DNA of 6,435 nt, from positions 200 through 6,634 of the forward strand of contig PMBA01000393.1 in NCBI GenBank assembly GCA_003152795.1. Reading direction: 5' to 3'. This document shows, one piece after another, positions 6,287 to 6,435 of this stretch (position 1 is the first letter of the stretch; each line of letters opens with the position of its first letter). The position numbers and the translations under genes were made by a program. The DNA comes from Acidobacteriaceae bacterium. Its GTDB lineage: Bacteria > Acidobacteriota > Terriglobia > Terriglobales > Acidobacteriaceae. A model generated the notes under the pieces. That model worked only from the letters and a program-made list of their open reading frames with translations. It had not been told where the DNA came from and did no database searches.

Positions 6287-6293
6287 TCCCCTT
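6287..6293 (-). promoter_or_regulatory. Ribosome binding site of the multicopper oxidase (decides start)
   Basis: AAGGGGA on the - strand, 8 nt before ATG 6278. It favours this start, which directly gives a signal peptide, over the in-frame ATG at 6335, which would add 19 polar residues. Confidence 0.6.
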
Positions 6294-6345
6294 TTCCTGT
6301 GGCCTAGAATTTGCTTTGCGCACATGCACGATCACTGCTTGCGGG

Positions 6346-6378
6346 AAAAAGGGACCGCGCCAGGACGCAGTCCCCTTT
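6346..6378 (-). terminator. Rho-independent terminator of the upstream gene
   Basis: Read on the - strand, AAAGGGGAC (6378-6370) pairs with GTCCCTTT (6355-6348) with one bulged G. The loop is 14 nt and GC-rich, and the second arm runs into TTTTT (6350-6346). It begins 9 nt after the stop of the partial gene at the right edge. It separates that gene from the oxidase, so the oxidase cluster probably has its own promoter in the roughly 65 nt between here and ATG 6278. I could not pick a convincing -35/-10 pair there. Confidence 0.65.
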
Positions 6379-6387
6379 CGCGGCCTA

Positions 6388-6435
6388 TCATTTCGCGACG
6401 TAATAGACGTACTGGTTGTTTTGAGACGCGTAGCC
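6388..6435 (-). CDS. C-terminal end of an unidentified protein (rest outside window)
   Basis: The last 15 codons and the TGA stop (6390-6388) of a - strand gene that continues beyond the right edge. The visible residues are GYASQNNQYVYYVAK. I do not recognise the family from so short a tail; alternating aromatic and hydrophobic residues suggest a final beta strand. The evidence that this is a true gene end is the open frame to the window edge plus the terminator that begins 9 nt after the stop. Confidence 0.5.
   Translation of the reverse strand, partial: GYASQNNQYVYYVAK

Noticed and set aside
6279..6335. Longer start of the multicopper oxidase (ATG 6335)
   Set aside because: The ribosome site AAGGGGA and the signal peptide both point to ATG 6278.

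Overview
The window looks like chromosomal DNA from a Gram-negative, diderm bacterium: it encodes an outer-membrane efflux protein and several exported proteins. The flavour of the TolC tail, the TlpA remnant, the cupin and the ceruloplasmin-like oxidase suggests Acidobacteriota or a similar soil/sediment phylum. This is inference from protein style only, with no marker gene present.

Left part (1-2638, mostly + strand): the 3' part of a TolC-family outer-membrane efflux gene enters from the left and stops at 981. Its end overlaps, tail to tail, a broken TlpA/thioredoxin-like gene on the - strand (about 908-1204). This remnant keeps the C-terminal half of the fold but has lost the half that carries the CxxC active site. 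A complete patatin-like phospholipase gene (1379-2638, +) follows after about 170 bases with no recognisable coding content.

Middle (2639-2869): a convergent intergenic region with nested inverted repeats and one hairpin, but no clear T-tract terminator.

Right part (2870-6435, all - strand): transcription runs right to left. The last 15 codons of an unidentified gene are followed by a convincing rho-independent terminator. Then come a two-domain ceruloplasmin-like multicopper oxidase, an exported cupin, a small exported protein of unknown function and a cation diffusion facilitator (CDF) transporter. The gaps are 168, 82 and 75 nt, so one transcription unit is plausible. Three products are predicted to be exported and the fourth is an inner-membrane metal-cation exporter. 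Together they read as an envelope metal-handling set: cytoplasmic cation export plus periplasmic oxidation of a metal such as Cu(I), Fe(II) or Mn(II). The neighbouring TolC-family gene may or may not belong to the same theme. The substrate cannot be read from the sequence.

I see no tRNA, rRNA, CRISPR array, insertion sequence or phage gene. Nothing here amounts to a clearly new system. The most interesting items are the oxidase-cupin-small protein-CDF cluster, the unusual metal-site residues of the CDF protein, and the broken TlpA gene at a probable rearrangement point.
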